A stretch of DNA of 64,000 bases from Copromyces sp. CBS 386.78 (taxonomy: Eukaryota; Ascomycota; Sordariomycetes; Sordariales; Sordariaceae): NCBI GenBank assembly GCA_030685235.1, contig MU839140.1, positions 124,001-188,000 of the forward strand, written 5' to 3'. The notes beneath the pieces are model-generated. The model was given only the letters and a program-made list of their open reading frames with translations, was not told where the DNA came from and did no database searches. This document shows, piece by piece, positions 36,736-48,243 of this stretch. The translations under genes were made by a program, and so were the position numbers. The stretch's first letter is position 1. Every line of letters starts with the position of its first letter.

Positions 36736-36833
36736 CTCGGATACCGGGAGTCGAACCCGGGGCTGTTGAGAAAGAAAGCAGTCACTCCTGAAGAAAGTGA
36801 GAGTCAACGATGTTACCGCTACACCATACCCGA
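36736..36833 (-). tRNA. tRNA-Glu(CTC) with a ~27-nt intron
   Basis: Read on the minus strand, TCGGGTA and TATCCGA form a seven-pair acceptor stem (one G-T). The D region has an A-box-like TGGTGTAGCGG, and the T arm GGGTTCGACTCCC supplies the B box. The anticodon loop CT-CTC-A lies between stem halves GTTGA and TCAAC, giving anticodon CTC (bases 36801-36799) for glutamate. A ~27-base intron (36797-36771) interrupts it at the canonical position after base 37. The boundary could shift by a base, because the mature tRNA is one base shorter than usual in my count. Confidence 0.92.
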
Positions 36834-37238
36834 TTTTAGAAGGTTACGGAGGTGGATTCCGATTGGTTGTTGACGGCCCGATTAGGACTTGGGACTAAAT
36901 AGGTACTCTATTGGACCTGCACACTATTTCCCCTGTTGTCTCCTTTTACTTCTTCTCCCTTTCTCTTCTTTCTTTTCTTGCTTCTCTTCCTTAGGTTTCT
37001 CGTTTCACCCTTTCACCAACGCAATAGACAAACAGTGTTACATCATAATCTCCTATGCATTGCCCCCGTCGTCAAATCGGATACATACATACATACATAC
37101 ATAGGTATCAACCTCCCAATCTATTCGTCCTCCCCCACTAGAATTAATTGGCTACACCCTTTTCTCTCGCCCTTTTGCACGCCTGTGCACTTTGCAGCCC
37201 CATTCGCGCGCACTTGCGCAGCGACCAAACACATGTCA

Positions 37239-37269
<31 letters not shown>

Positions 37270-39110
37270 CAAAAAAAAAAAGACAGACCAGAGACCCCAA
37301 ACCCAGCCAGCGCCAAGCCAAGAGTGTGAACAAAGACCCCTCACGATTGCCACGATGCAACGCTGTCCTGGGGACCCTAAACAGCTGCCTTGGACCCCGC
37401 ATACATACCGGATGGAGAATGCGGCTCTTGTTAATAAGCTATCTTACGGTATGGTATCTTTGCGAGAACTAGCGACACGTTTTTTTTTTTTTTTTTTTTG
37501 GTATTGGGCGTGGCTTCCATTGGCGACCGATACAGGTTCGTTTCGACTAGGTTGGTAGGCATCATGGAGTCTTTTGAAACAGCCAGATCTCACCTTGCTG
37601 TCGATCCTCAAAACACCCGCGTTAAACGCGGCGATGGGTGAATGAGGAATGGGGCCATGATGCTCCAAAGCCGCAAGAGGCGCATGTCATCGTGGCCAGT
37701 ATTTTCCATGTTTGCAGGGTTGGTTTCATGTTCGAATGTTTGCAGGAACAGGGCAGCTTTCCCAATCTCGGTCAACACCAGCCCGAGCGGCACTGGTGCG
37801 GGGGAAGCTATGGGTAGGTATGTATATATGTATGCTACGACAAGCTATCGAAGCTCGGCGCCCAGCTATGTTATGTATGTATCTATGTACTAATGCTCAC
37901 TGCTCAGGCACCCAGATACCAGACACGCTAAGAGCTAGCCAAGAAAGTGTGTGCCCAACGATATTGGATCACCGAGCCTACCTAGGGATGGGGTAGGAGA
38001 ATGATGATACATTGATCGCTACATGGTTGGCAGCTGCGAGGGGCACAAGGGCTGGTTGTCAGTGGTCGTTATCACGACCAATTCACTAGCTCTCGTTATA
38101 GAGCTTGCAGATAACCTCCAAAACGACTGGCCACGATGGTCCAGGAACTTGATTTAGATTCCTGCCAGGCTGTCAGGGGCACCAGGACCACCAGGGGTGC
38201 ACAAACGGCACCTGACGTTCGGTATACAGGGACCTACATATGAGGTAAGCAAGGCTGGGGGTCATGGTTGCATCAGACCTGTCCAGGAGAAACTGGAGAT
38301 TTGTCAGAGACTTGTCAGAGTGTCATGTTGATGACATGGCTGTCTGTCTGTCAGTCTTGTCCTGCGCAGTCAAGTCTGAAATGGATTTGAGTTGCGGTTC
38401 TCCCAAACTACGCGGCAAGGGGAATATTAGGGAAAAGGCACAAAGGGTACAGACCGGAAAGATGCTCCACCGCCGTCAGGTACACATAGCTACGGCGTAT
38501 AATCAACGTCAGTCTCATCCAGGAGACTAGCACGTGGATAGTTGATATAACGTCAAACTGACCCAAGCTCCAAAGATGGTGGAGTGGAGAAAAGGGATTC
38601 CTGAGTTTGAGAATGATAAGCTCAATAACTCTGTCACAAATATGCCGTTGTGATATCCGTGGATGAGGTTATTTCGTGTTTTCGACAACGAGGCCTTTTC
38701 GAATCCTGGTTAGTGTAAACGCATGCACTTAATGCAGAGCAGAGTGGCCTGAGTGGATCTGGTACGGTTGGCATAAACTGCATCCCAAACGGCTTTTGGC
38801 CTTGTGAAAATCAATTCGGTCCCAGGCGACTTGGCTTTATTCGTCTTGTTTCACCGTATGCCGTTCAAGGCCGACCGCATGCGGCGGCAGTCCAACTGCC
38901 AAGGAATGATGGAATTTCAGGCACAAGAGGGGAGAATGGGAATTCTGTTCCTACCTAGCGGCGCTGCCAGCATCAGGCATCATTCATCAGCAGATGGATG
39001 CATCGCACTAACAGGTAGCCAGCAGCTAGGGAAGGCGCTAGCATCCCCTGTTTTGATCTTGTTGAAAAAAAGAATGCCCCACCCGGAGCCGAGTTAAGCC
39101 CCACTGCTCT
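36834..39110. other. Non-coding region, 2.3 kb, left flank of the retrotransposon
   Basis: No convincing gene is present. It carries a catacata repeat (37081-37103), a T29-C-A11 tract (37241-37281), a T-run near 37480-37499 and tatgtatgta repeats near 37815-37890. Composition is ordinary up to the retrotransposon's left end. Confidence 0.55.
37241..37281. repeat. T29-C-A11 homopolymer pair
   Basis: An uninterrupted T-run of 29 is followed by one C and 11 A, so the A-run can pair with the adjoining T-run. Homopolymer length may be inexact in assembled sequence. Confidence 0.8.
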
Positions 39111-39115
39111 GCTTT
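39111..39115. repeat. Target-site duplication, left copy (gcttt)
   Basis: The five bases gcttt directly precede the 5'-most base of the left LTR and recur at 44864-44868 directly after the right LTR. This is the 5-bp duplication expected of an LTR retrotransposon. Confidence 0.85.
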
Positions 39116-39403
39116 TGTCAGATTGGTACGTAGGGTGGAGATCAAAAGGTATATAGTAAAAGGTGATTAATTCTAATAATCCTTATTTCTATCCTTCTCG
39201 AGAGTTACTAAGGTTTAAATATAAGATCTAGGGATACTAGGAAGCTAATCCTTATACAGTAATATTATTAAATAGTTTAGATATTGAGTTATAAATATGA
39301 GGGGATCTTTATACCGTATATATAGTATATAAAATTATCTAAATAGGGAGGTATATATTAGACTAGAAGTTTAGCTATCTATATATACCCTAATAATTTA
39401 ATA
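39116..39403 (-). repeat. Left LTR (the element's 3' LTR), 288 bp
   Basis: It starts TGTCAGATTGG and ends with AATTTAATA, a C-to-T/G-to-A version of the AATCTGACA seen at the end of the other LTR. Its outer ~35 bases are hardly mutated, but its inner part is heavily AT-shifted. Confidence 0.88.
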
Positions 39404-42400
39404 TACCCCCTTAATTAAAAATTTTAAAGTAAAGTTAAAGAGAAAATAACCGTTAAATATATAAAGCTATTCTTAAATTTTAATCGTCTATTGCGTTTAA
39501 ATTTAATATAAAACCTTTATTTTAGTCCTTCTTATCTTTTAAAATATTTTTAATAGTTTTTATTCCTAATATTCTTTTAAATTCTATATACTTGTCTATT
39601 GGCAAGACTTTTATTAAACTATTTGCTAGCATTTTCTTTATTTTATAATAATTGATTTTAATAGATCCTTTTTGAATCTTTTATTGTAATTAGTAATTAT
39701 AAATATTAATATAGTATAATTTAATAGTTAAATTATTATTTTTAGCAGTAACAAGGTGGATCGTTTATTAATTATTATATTGGATTGTAAGAATTGGATT
39801 AGTAAGGTTTATTAATTTCTTAATTAGTTTAATTATAAAGATTACTTCTTTAGTAATAAATTTTAGAATTAATAATTCTACTTTTATTATTGAAATTATA
39901 ATTATCGTTTATTTAATAGTTTTTTAATATATAAATCTTCTAAATAATTTAATTATAAAGTTTTATAAACTTTTACAATCGAGGCGGTTATTTGTAAAGG
40001 AGGTATTTAATATTACTTCGAATATATTACTACCCTTTAAAGCTATAGCGAATTTTCTAGTAGTATAAAAGTAGTATAATACTTTATTTATAGCTTTATA
40101 ATAATTTAGCCCGGGGTTATAATAGTAACGAATTAATTTGCTTATTACGAAAGTGATATTTAATCTAATAATAATTGTAGTGTATAGTATAGAGCCAATT
40201 TTAACTTAATATTAATAGATAGACTTCTTTAAGGCTTTATTCTTATAGGGTATTAATTCCTAGTTAGTTATAGGAATGAAAATAGTACGTTAATTATTAG
40301 TAAAGGCGTAGATCTTTTTAAAATACAATCGTTAGAATAATTATATTTTCCTTTATTTTCGGTTTTTAATTATTTCGATACTAAGGAACTATTGTAATTT
40401 ATTTCTTTTAATAAAATAATACTATTATTTTAAGTCGGTTATATATTATTTAGCTTCTACTTCTCGTCTTTTAGGATAGGCGAAGACGATATTATTTATA
40501 TAATAGAAAATAAAAATACTATTTTTAGTAAGAATATAGGGTTTTTTAAGGATAGGTTTAAAATTATTATTAGTAAAAGTATTAATTAGCTTTCGTTACT
40601 ATAGTAATAGTAATCTTTATAATCTATAGAATACTTTATAAAATTATAAGATTTTACCTTCTTTCTAATACCCTAGCAGTATTTTTATAAAGACTTCTTT
40701 ATTAAAGTTAGTGTTAATAAAGGTATTAATTATATTATATTATATAAATTTAAAATTAAAACGAATAGCGATAGTTATAATAGTTTAGAAAGAGTGTTTA
40801 GCGAGTATTGAAGTATACGTTTCCTATCCTATTTTTTACTATTAATTTCTTTGTACGACGAATTTTATTTTGACTTTTTTAAATTTATTATTTTTAAGAA
40901 ATTTATATAAGTATATTTATATATAATTAAAGATTTATTTATTTTGAGCTTTAGGTTCGTTATTATTAATTTCGATCTAAGTTTTTATTTCTTAATAACT
41001 TTTCAAGTATTTTTATTTAATATTAAAGAATTATTATTGAAGAAGGTAATTATTAAGGTTTCGATATTATTTTAGTAGTAGTAGAAAGTTATACCAATAT
41101 ATAGTATTAAATTTATTATTTTTAATAAGGCGGTAAAATTAGGCTTTTATAATAATATCCCCTTTATAGAGGGCGGTAGGTTAATATAAACGGCCGGCGT
41201 TAAATATTGCTTTTTAAAGGGTAAAACTTTTTATAATAATATTTTTTAAATAGTTATTTTAGAAGAGATTAGAGAAGAAGGATAATAGAGGTAGTATATT
41301 AAAAGGAGAAGGATAGTTAAAGATATAGTTAAATAATATTTTTATCGCGTTGTAACGTTTTATTCCTTATATTTCCTTATTGTCCTCTTAATTTGCTAAT
41401 AAAGTAAAAAGTCGTTTTAAGAGTTCGTTTATATTAGTATCCTTAAAATCTATTTAGTTATTAAAGTAATTATAGGTTTTTTAAAGTTAGGCGATTTATA
41501 TAAATAAATTTGCGAATTCGTTAGAAGTAATTTTAAAAGTAATTCTTTCTTTTAGTACGTCCCTTATAAAGGTAATATCTTTATTAAAAATTATATTTCT
41601 TATATTAATTATTTAGTTAGTATAAAGGTTCTAAATTCGATAAATAGAGGAAGATAAATATTTAATAAAGTAGCCGATTTATACCTTTAGGTTATATTTC
41701 TTTCGCCTTTCTTTCTTAAATTGGGCGGTAAGAATTATAATATAAATTTTATAGTTATAAACCCTAAAATATAATAAATTTAGTTTATATAGAGTTGTAA
41801 AATTATATTAGTAGGTAATAGTTGTATAGAAACGTTCGTATAAGGATTTTTAATTGTAGAAGTAGCGAAGGGATTTATTAATAAAATATATAATTATAAA
41901 AGTAATTTCTAGCTATATATCTTTTAGGATCTTTAAATTTTAGGTTATTACCTTCCCTTTCTCTTTAATTATACCCCTTAAACGTTTAGCCCCGCTATTT
42001 TGAATTTAAATATTAGGTACGCAAATTTTAATTTAAATTCTTTTAATAGCGAAGAAATCTTTTACGGTTTAAGATTTGATAATTTCGTTATTGTATTCGA
42101 TATATTATAGTTTAATATTATATTAGTTTTTGAGAATAATAAATAAATTAGTTAGAATAATAATAAGAGATATTATTATTTTATTTTTGAGGTAATAATT
42201 TTAAATATAGCCGGTATATTGATAGGTAATAAATATAACGCTAGTATAATTTATTTTACTAAGTTCGAAATTGAGGAAATTAATAGTTAGTCTTTTCCTT
42301 AGGCTATTACTTCGTAATTTATATTATTATATAATTTACTATTTAATCTTTAAAGTAGTATACGTATTATATTAAACGGTTAATAGTCCTTTAAAGTATA

Positions 42401-44575
42401 TTCTTTTAACGTTATAAAAATAGTTAAATATTTATGGATTATAGTAATTAAAGTAATAATATTAGAGGTAATTATTTTTCTTATAGTATTTACGACCGGT
42501 ATAAGAATTGAATTAATTCTTTTTTATAAAGAAATTAGCCTGTATTTTAGTAAGGAGGAGATTTTTGAAAATTGTTTGACCGTATTATATAAATAATTTA
42601 TAGAAGAGCGTATAATTTAAGGATTATAGGTAATTATTAAGTAGTTTATAATCCTAATAATACTTTTACTATTATAAGAGTTAAAGAAATACGAAATTAA
42701 TTATAAAGTTTAATATAAAGGTTACGTCCTTTAATTTTAACCTTTTTAAATTATTCTTCCTTTAAATAGTAATATCGATCGTTCTATACCTTTAAATTAA
42801 TATAATTAAATTACTAGCTTAAAGAATTTCTTTATAAGGGGTTCGTCGAAATGAAGTAAAATAGGAAATTTCGTTAAAGACGTATATTGAACTTCTAAAG
42901 TCGAGAATTGCGTAGTTTTTAAGTAGGTAAGTTGTATTTTCGCTTTCCCTTATTTAGAGGGCTATTTAATTAATATTAAAAGTAATATAATAGACGTTTT
43001 TGTATACGGGTTAATTTTAAAAATTATTATTATTAGTATTATTAGCTTTTTAATTTGTTTAACGATTTTCGTTATTATTAAGGTTATTATTAGATTCCTC
43101 TGTAAGAAGAATACTATATTATTTTACTAATTATTTGCAAAAAATTTCGATTTTACAACGGAATTAATTATTAATTTAGAAATTCTTCTTAATAATTTTA
43201 TAAATATCCTAGTTTCCTTTCTAATTAGCTTTTACTAAATAAGGGAAAAAATATTAATATTTTTTAGGTGAATAAATATTTTATTTATAAGTTTTATAAC
43301 GAGGAAAAGATTTAATTAAATTAGTTTATTTCTTCTTATTTTAATTTAATTTATTTTAGTAAGAATTCTTATTATTAATTTTATTTTTATTTAGGGTTGG
43401 TCTAAATCCGAAGCTTCCCTTCTTAATATTTTGAATTTTGTTCGTTAATATAGTAGAAGTCTTTTCGTAGACTCTTATCCTTCGAAAGTCTTTAAAGACT
43501 ATACGAAACTTTAATATATTCTCTTTAATTTGAGTAAAGTAATAACGGTTAATACCGGCTACTTATAAGGGGCGGACTATATTAAAATATATAAGTAGGT
43601 TGTTAAATTAAGCGTTAGTTTAGGTAGTTTTAAGGATTTTATAGTATTTAATTAGTATTATAAGGGTATTCTATTTATTAATCTACTTTACTATACTTTT
43701 TTTAAGTATTTTAGTAAGGGTTTTAAAATAGTTGCGGTAAACCCGACGAATATTTATTTAAATATTAATAGGGCGGTAATTATATATTCGTTTAAAAGTA
43801 ATAAATTAAATTAAGGTTGGTTCTAAAGCTTCGAAAGTATTAGCCTTCAATTTAGGGCTAACGGTCTTTTATATTTAGGCTTTAATCTTATTATTATAAG
43901 ATTTAAAATCGTTAACGATTTTATATTATAAGTTATTAGAATTTTAATTATTAAAGAGCTAATTTTTATTAGCTTGGGTAAAGTTAATTAGGGATATTAA
44001 TAGGTCTTTAGTCCAATTTTCAATAAATTTACTAGTAGTTTTAGTAATATAAGGTATTTAAGTACTTTCTTAAGTACCCGAATCGGTAGAAGTCGTTATT
44101 AAAGGTATTACTATAGAAGATAATATTATTATTCGGGTTGTAGGGCGAGGAGTAAATGTAGTAGTAGAAGAGTAATTAGTATCGTTTATTCTTTTAAAAG
44201 TATTTAAATAAATATATCGAAGGGTATTATTTTTCAACTTCGTAATATTTATTTATATTAAAGTAATATAGGTAGTTGCTATAGTAGAGAGAGGATATAA
44301 GGATAGGGATTATTTATTGAAAATAGGGGCTAGTTTTCTATTTAGGAAGTAATTAATTAATTAATACCCTTTGGCGAAACTAAGAAATTCGTTTTCCTAG
44401 TCCTTATATTTATTAAGTATATTAAAATAAGGATAGGAGGTCTTAATAAAAGAATTAGTAGTAGGAAGAATTATTATAATTATTTTAATTAATAGTGTTA
44501 ATATAGAAGGTAAGTAAGATATAGGTACTTTTAAATAGTTTTATAGTATAGTAATATAATATTTAGATTATTAAT

Positions 44576-44863
44576 TATTAAATTAGTACGTAGGGTAGAA
44601 ATTAAAAAGTATATAATAAAAGGTAATTAATTTTGGTAATCCTTATTTCTATCCTTTTCGAAAGTTACTAAGGTTTAAATACAAAATCTAAGGATATTAG
44701 GAGGCTAGTCCTTATACGATAGTATCGTTAGATAGCTCAGATATCGAATTATAAGTATAAGGGGATCTTTATACTGCATATACAGTATATAAGGTTATCC
44801 AGACAGGGAGGCACATACTGGACTAGAAGTCTGGCCATCCATACACACCCTGATAATCTGACA
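44576..44863 (-). repeat. Right LTR (the element's 5' LTR), 288 bp
   Basis: It has the same length as the left LTR. It begins with TATTAAATTAG, the transition-mutated form of TGTCAGATTGG, and ends with intact CTGACA, which is the inverse of the TGTCAG start. The last ~130 bases keep GC-rich words such as ccagacagggaggc and look nearly ancestral. Confidence 0.88.
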
Positions 44864-44868
44864 GCTTT
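44864..44868. repeat. Target-site duplication, right copy (gcttt)
   Basis: Exact match to 39111-39115, immediately outside the CTGACA end of the right LTR. Confidence 0.85.
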
Positions 44869-46922
44869 CGCTCCTGCATGATCCCAAACCAAATGACGCC
44901 ATGACCCAACTTTCTTTGGCTAACAGCTATTTTGCCCCCTGAAGGTACCTGAAGCGGTTGTTGACGAGCGTTGAGCCGCGCAGATCGGTGCTTTGCTGAG
45001 CCTGCCAATCGGGACACCAGTTCCCAATTGTTAGCGTGTTAGTGAACATGACTGCATCCGACACACTTCCATTTTCAACTTTGTACTACCGAAAAACGAA
45101 CGTTCCATCCATTCAACCAACCGGTCAACACCTCCACATCCGATGCCGACGGTGACGACAACAATAACGACGAACAAGACAGCAGCACACAACGACGACG
45201 ACGACCATAGGACCACCATACCTGGGACCGAAGAGCGGTGTCGTCCTGGTAACACATACTACTCGTCGTGTCACCCAAGGACAAAAAGGCATGAGGATGA
45301 CGCGGACAGCGGCATCCTGACACTGGTTAACACTGGCTAAAGGCCTGGACCTGGAATCTGGGTACCTACTTTGCCCATCCGTGTGCTGCTCATGCCTCAT
45401 GCAGTATCACGTCAACAAACTGCAGACACAAGTGGCCGATGATCAAGAAACCTGCTCTTTCGCTATCACAAGCAAAGCAAGCAAGCAAGCAAGCTCAGCC
45501 GTCGAAATTACCTAGGCTTTGCGAATCAATATTCGCCCACATCATCTCCAGTCTCCAGCTGGGCACATGGAAACAGAAACAAAAAATGACACTGCTTGTC
45601 TTTTGTCTGGGGCTGAAGCAACGCTGTGCCGTAACACATGCCTCAACAAGCTTCAAGTGTCTCAGGAGGGAGGGAGGGAGGGAGGAAAGGCACCCAAAGG
45701 CAACGAGGGAGGGTAACACGAACTCGGAGAGAAACCGGCGAGATGGAACGGGGTCGGGATCCCGATCGTACATACCCCTTCCTTCTTCACGCTAAACAAG
45801 AACAAGGTCTCCAGAAGGCACAAGGCAGGCAGGCAGGCATTCAGTCAGGTACGCCGCTCGCTCGCTCGCTCATCTGTCCTTGCATCACTCACACGCACAC
45901 ACACACACCCATTTATTGCTCAGTACATACTGTAGGTACATGCACACGACACGACACGGGAGGGGTGGATAACGTGGATGCAATGTCGCCATGTCGCCCA
46001 GGCTGGTTCGGTCAGGCACCCGAACTCCGAATCAGGGAACCTTGACACAACACAAGGCACAAGGTACACCAAACCACGACAAAGGAACTGAAGCTGGAGT
46101 TACAGAGACACCGGGCAAGGCGGAGGAGGGATGGACCTATGTATGTACTGTGGTAAAAGGTTTGGTATAACAGTGCACCGTGCCGCACCGCACCGCACTT
46201 GCCACAACACACGGGGCCATTCACCGCTAACTCTCTTCTGCTCCCCCTTCCCCCCGGCCGGCTCGCGCGCGCCCGTTGCATTTCATTGCTTGGTAGGTAT
46301 ACAGTATACGGTTCCTAGACGGATGGGTCCTTTGCTTAAGGTAGGTACTGCTGCCGGTGGTCCTGACTCGGAGCATGGAAGCTCTGGATTTTGTGCCATG
46401 GTGATGAGTTGCACTCACTCACTCTCACGAAAGTAATGTTCCCATGACCATATGGCAATATCTTGGTGAGATGGACAGGACATATGTAGGTAGAATCTGA
46501 TATTGGATTCCAACCCGTCAGCCCGTTGACCACCGAGGTAATGTACCTACCGAGATATCCGGATGGACCGCGGCCCATGGGGATCCTCGCATCGTACCTG
46601 GCTGGAATGGAATGGAACAAGGCAACGCAACTTTGCCACTTGGCACTGGCAGAGCCTCATCAAGTCATCAGAACCTTGGGTAAACCCCGGTTCAAATAAA
46701 CATCGATGCGCTATTCATCAAAACAGGCTGCCCCTGGGGCCTGGGCCTGGGGGGTTGCAAGACGCGGCTGTACCCAACCAAGTGTGCGTGCGTGCCCCTG
46801 TAAACCGGCCACTAACACATATGCATGATACTACCTAGGAACAGGAACGAAAAGAGGTCTTTTGACCCTGGCATGTCCTGGCTGTGTGTGCCTGGCCCTG
46901 GCCGGCTCTTGAGGGCGCCGTA

Positions 46923-46924
<2 letters not shown>

Positions 46925-46962
<38 letters not shown>
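46925..46962. repeat. Poly-T run of about 38
   Basis: This is an uninterrupted T homopolymer. Length may be approximate in assembled data. No retroposon body precedes it, so it is not taken as a poly-A tail. Confidence 0.8.
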
Positions 46963-46963
<1 letters not shown>

Positions 46964-47123
46964 GTGTGTGTGGTGCAGGACGCTTCCTGCGCGGCTAGGT
47001 AGAGGTAGGTCGAGCTTTAAAACCCTGGATGTCAGGAGAACTGGTACAGTTACAGGCAATGGAGTGCGTTCCATTGCGTTCCTGCGCCAGTGGCTCTTGT
47101 ATTGATCTTGGAAACTGACAACC

Positions 47124-47401
47124 TACCGTAGAATCTCGCGAAACTGGCAAACCGCCTTCCCTCTTTGAGCGCCTGCATCTGGGCATATAGGTGCAAGTAG
47201 CTGGCAGGATTAGGTCGGTCACTGTGCCTTCGAATGTGTACAAATTAACGTCGAGGGCAATATCCTTCAATTTTCACTAACTGGGCAGATACATTTGCTA
47301 GTATATGTTGGCTGACTGGGCTTCTTCCTGGTAGATTTTTGCCATATGCCCTGTACCGAAAGAGGGAAGGCGGTTTGCCAGTTTCGCGAGATTCTACGGT
47401 A
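47124..47401. mobile_element. MITE-like element with 43-bp perfect terminal inverted repeats
   Basis: The arms 47124-47166 and 47359-47401 are exact reverse complements over 43 bases, beginning TACCGTAGAATCTCGCG. The 278-bp unit begins and ends with TA. Its first 17 bases match those of the element at 35722-36048 at 14 positions, so both probably used the same transposase. The interior is non-coding and unrelated in sequence. Confidence 0.85.
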
Positions 47402-48243
47402 CCTTACCTAGATGTAGTTGTGGACGATGCTGCCGGCCGGAAGACAGCCCGTCTCAAGTCCCAGGTTCCAGTGTCACTATCGCCACAAACGGCTTTTTTG
47501 GTCGGATTCAGTTGTGGATAACATAGTACGCTATGTACCTGCTATTGCCGTTGTCAGGCTGTTTAGCGGTACTTAGCATGCGCAGATTCCGCACTAACAA
47601 GCTTCATCAGTCCACTATGGTAATGGGTCTTCCCGCCGCCGTTATTCAGGGCCGATCAGTACATAAGGTAGTGTACCGACATCATCTGGATCGTATTCTC
47701 TTTTATAATTTTGTGTATTTGTCCATCTGTGAGGATTCGATAAGAGGGCTTGATATACTGTGGCCCTTCTACAAGAATACAGCCCTGGCTTAGGCCACAA
47801 CAGGGCATTATTTTGTATGCGCGCCTTGGATGACACTAACAATTACGAGAGGCACAGGGACAGGAACAGGTACGGTACCTTAGGTAGAGGTAACATGGAG
47901 ACACAGGCACAGAAAGGCACCACCGGAAACTCCCGTCAAAAAACCCGCCACAACCTGGACTCAAAAACCTTCTTTTTTCCCCTCGAGAACAGAACAAAGA
48001 AACCGGGGTTCGAAATATCCGCTTCGGGCGGCCCCATCATCCGGAGAAAATCGTAGATGCACTGGGACCTGGATGGACAAGGAGTACGTATAGCAAAGAC
48101 AAACAAAGGGCGGCAATGTGAAGCCGGGAGCGGGGGGGATCGTCTCTTTTTAGACTTTTTGCTCAGCTGTCAAAGAAAACGAGGGTTTGAGGGAGGGAGG
48201 GGTTGGAATTAGTAATCGATCGGTCTGACCTGTCCGTTGTCAG

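Larger units (their letters stand above)
39116..44863 (-). mobile_element. Complete but RIP-inactivated Ty1/copia-type LTR retrotransposon
   Basis: The 5.75-kb element is bounded by 288-bp LTRs and a gcttt target duplication. Orientation is minus: just inside the left LTR the minus strand has a purine tract (AAGGGGGTA), the expected primer site of plus-strand synthesis beside the 3' LTR. On the minus strand at about 40503-40480 a decayed reverse-transcriptase motif is visible. It reads tyrosine, then a GTA-to-ATA change, then two GA[TC]-to-AAT changes, that is, a former YVDD core, the form typical of Ty1/copia. The interior is extremely AT-rich, with stops in every frame. LTR differences are all transitions, as RIP produces. 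No intact gag or pol remains. It is named here only as a superfamily. Confidence 0.9.
44869..48243. other. 3.4-kb non-coding stretch between two transposon relics
   Basis: Composition is ordinary. No reading frame looks like a gene. It contains the second MITE-like element (47124-47401), a T38 run (46925-46962), GGAG repeats (about 45667-45686), a short AC tract (about 45893-45909) and many GGTACCTA-type words. Confidence 0.55.

Noticed and set aside
39404..44575. CRISPR array or origin suggested by AT-rich repetition
   Set aside because: There are no regularly spaced direct repeats. The AT bias is explained by RIP of an LTR element with clear ends.
46925..46962. Poly-A tail of a LINE or processed gene
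   Set aside because: No coding remnant lies on the side expected for a tailed element and no target duplication was visible.
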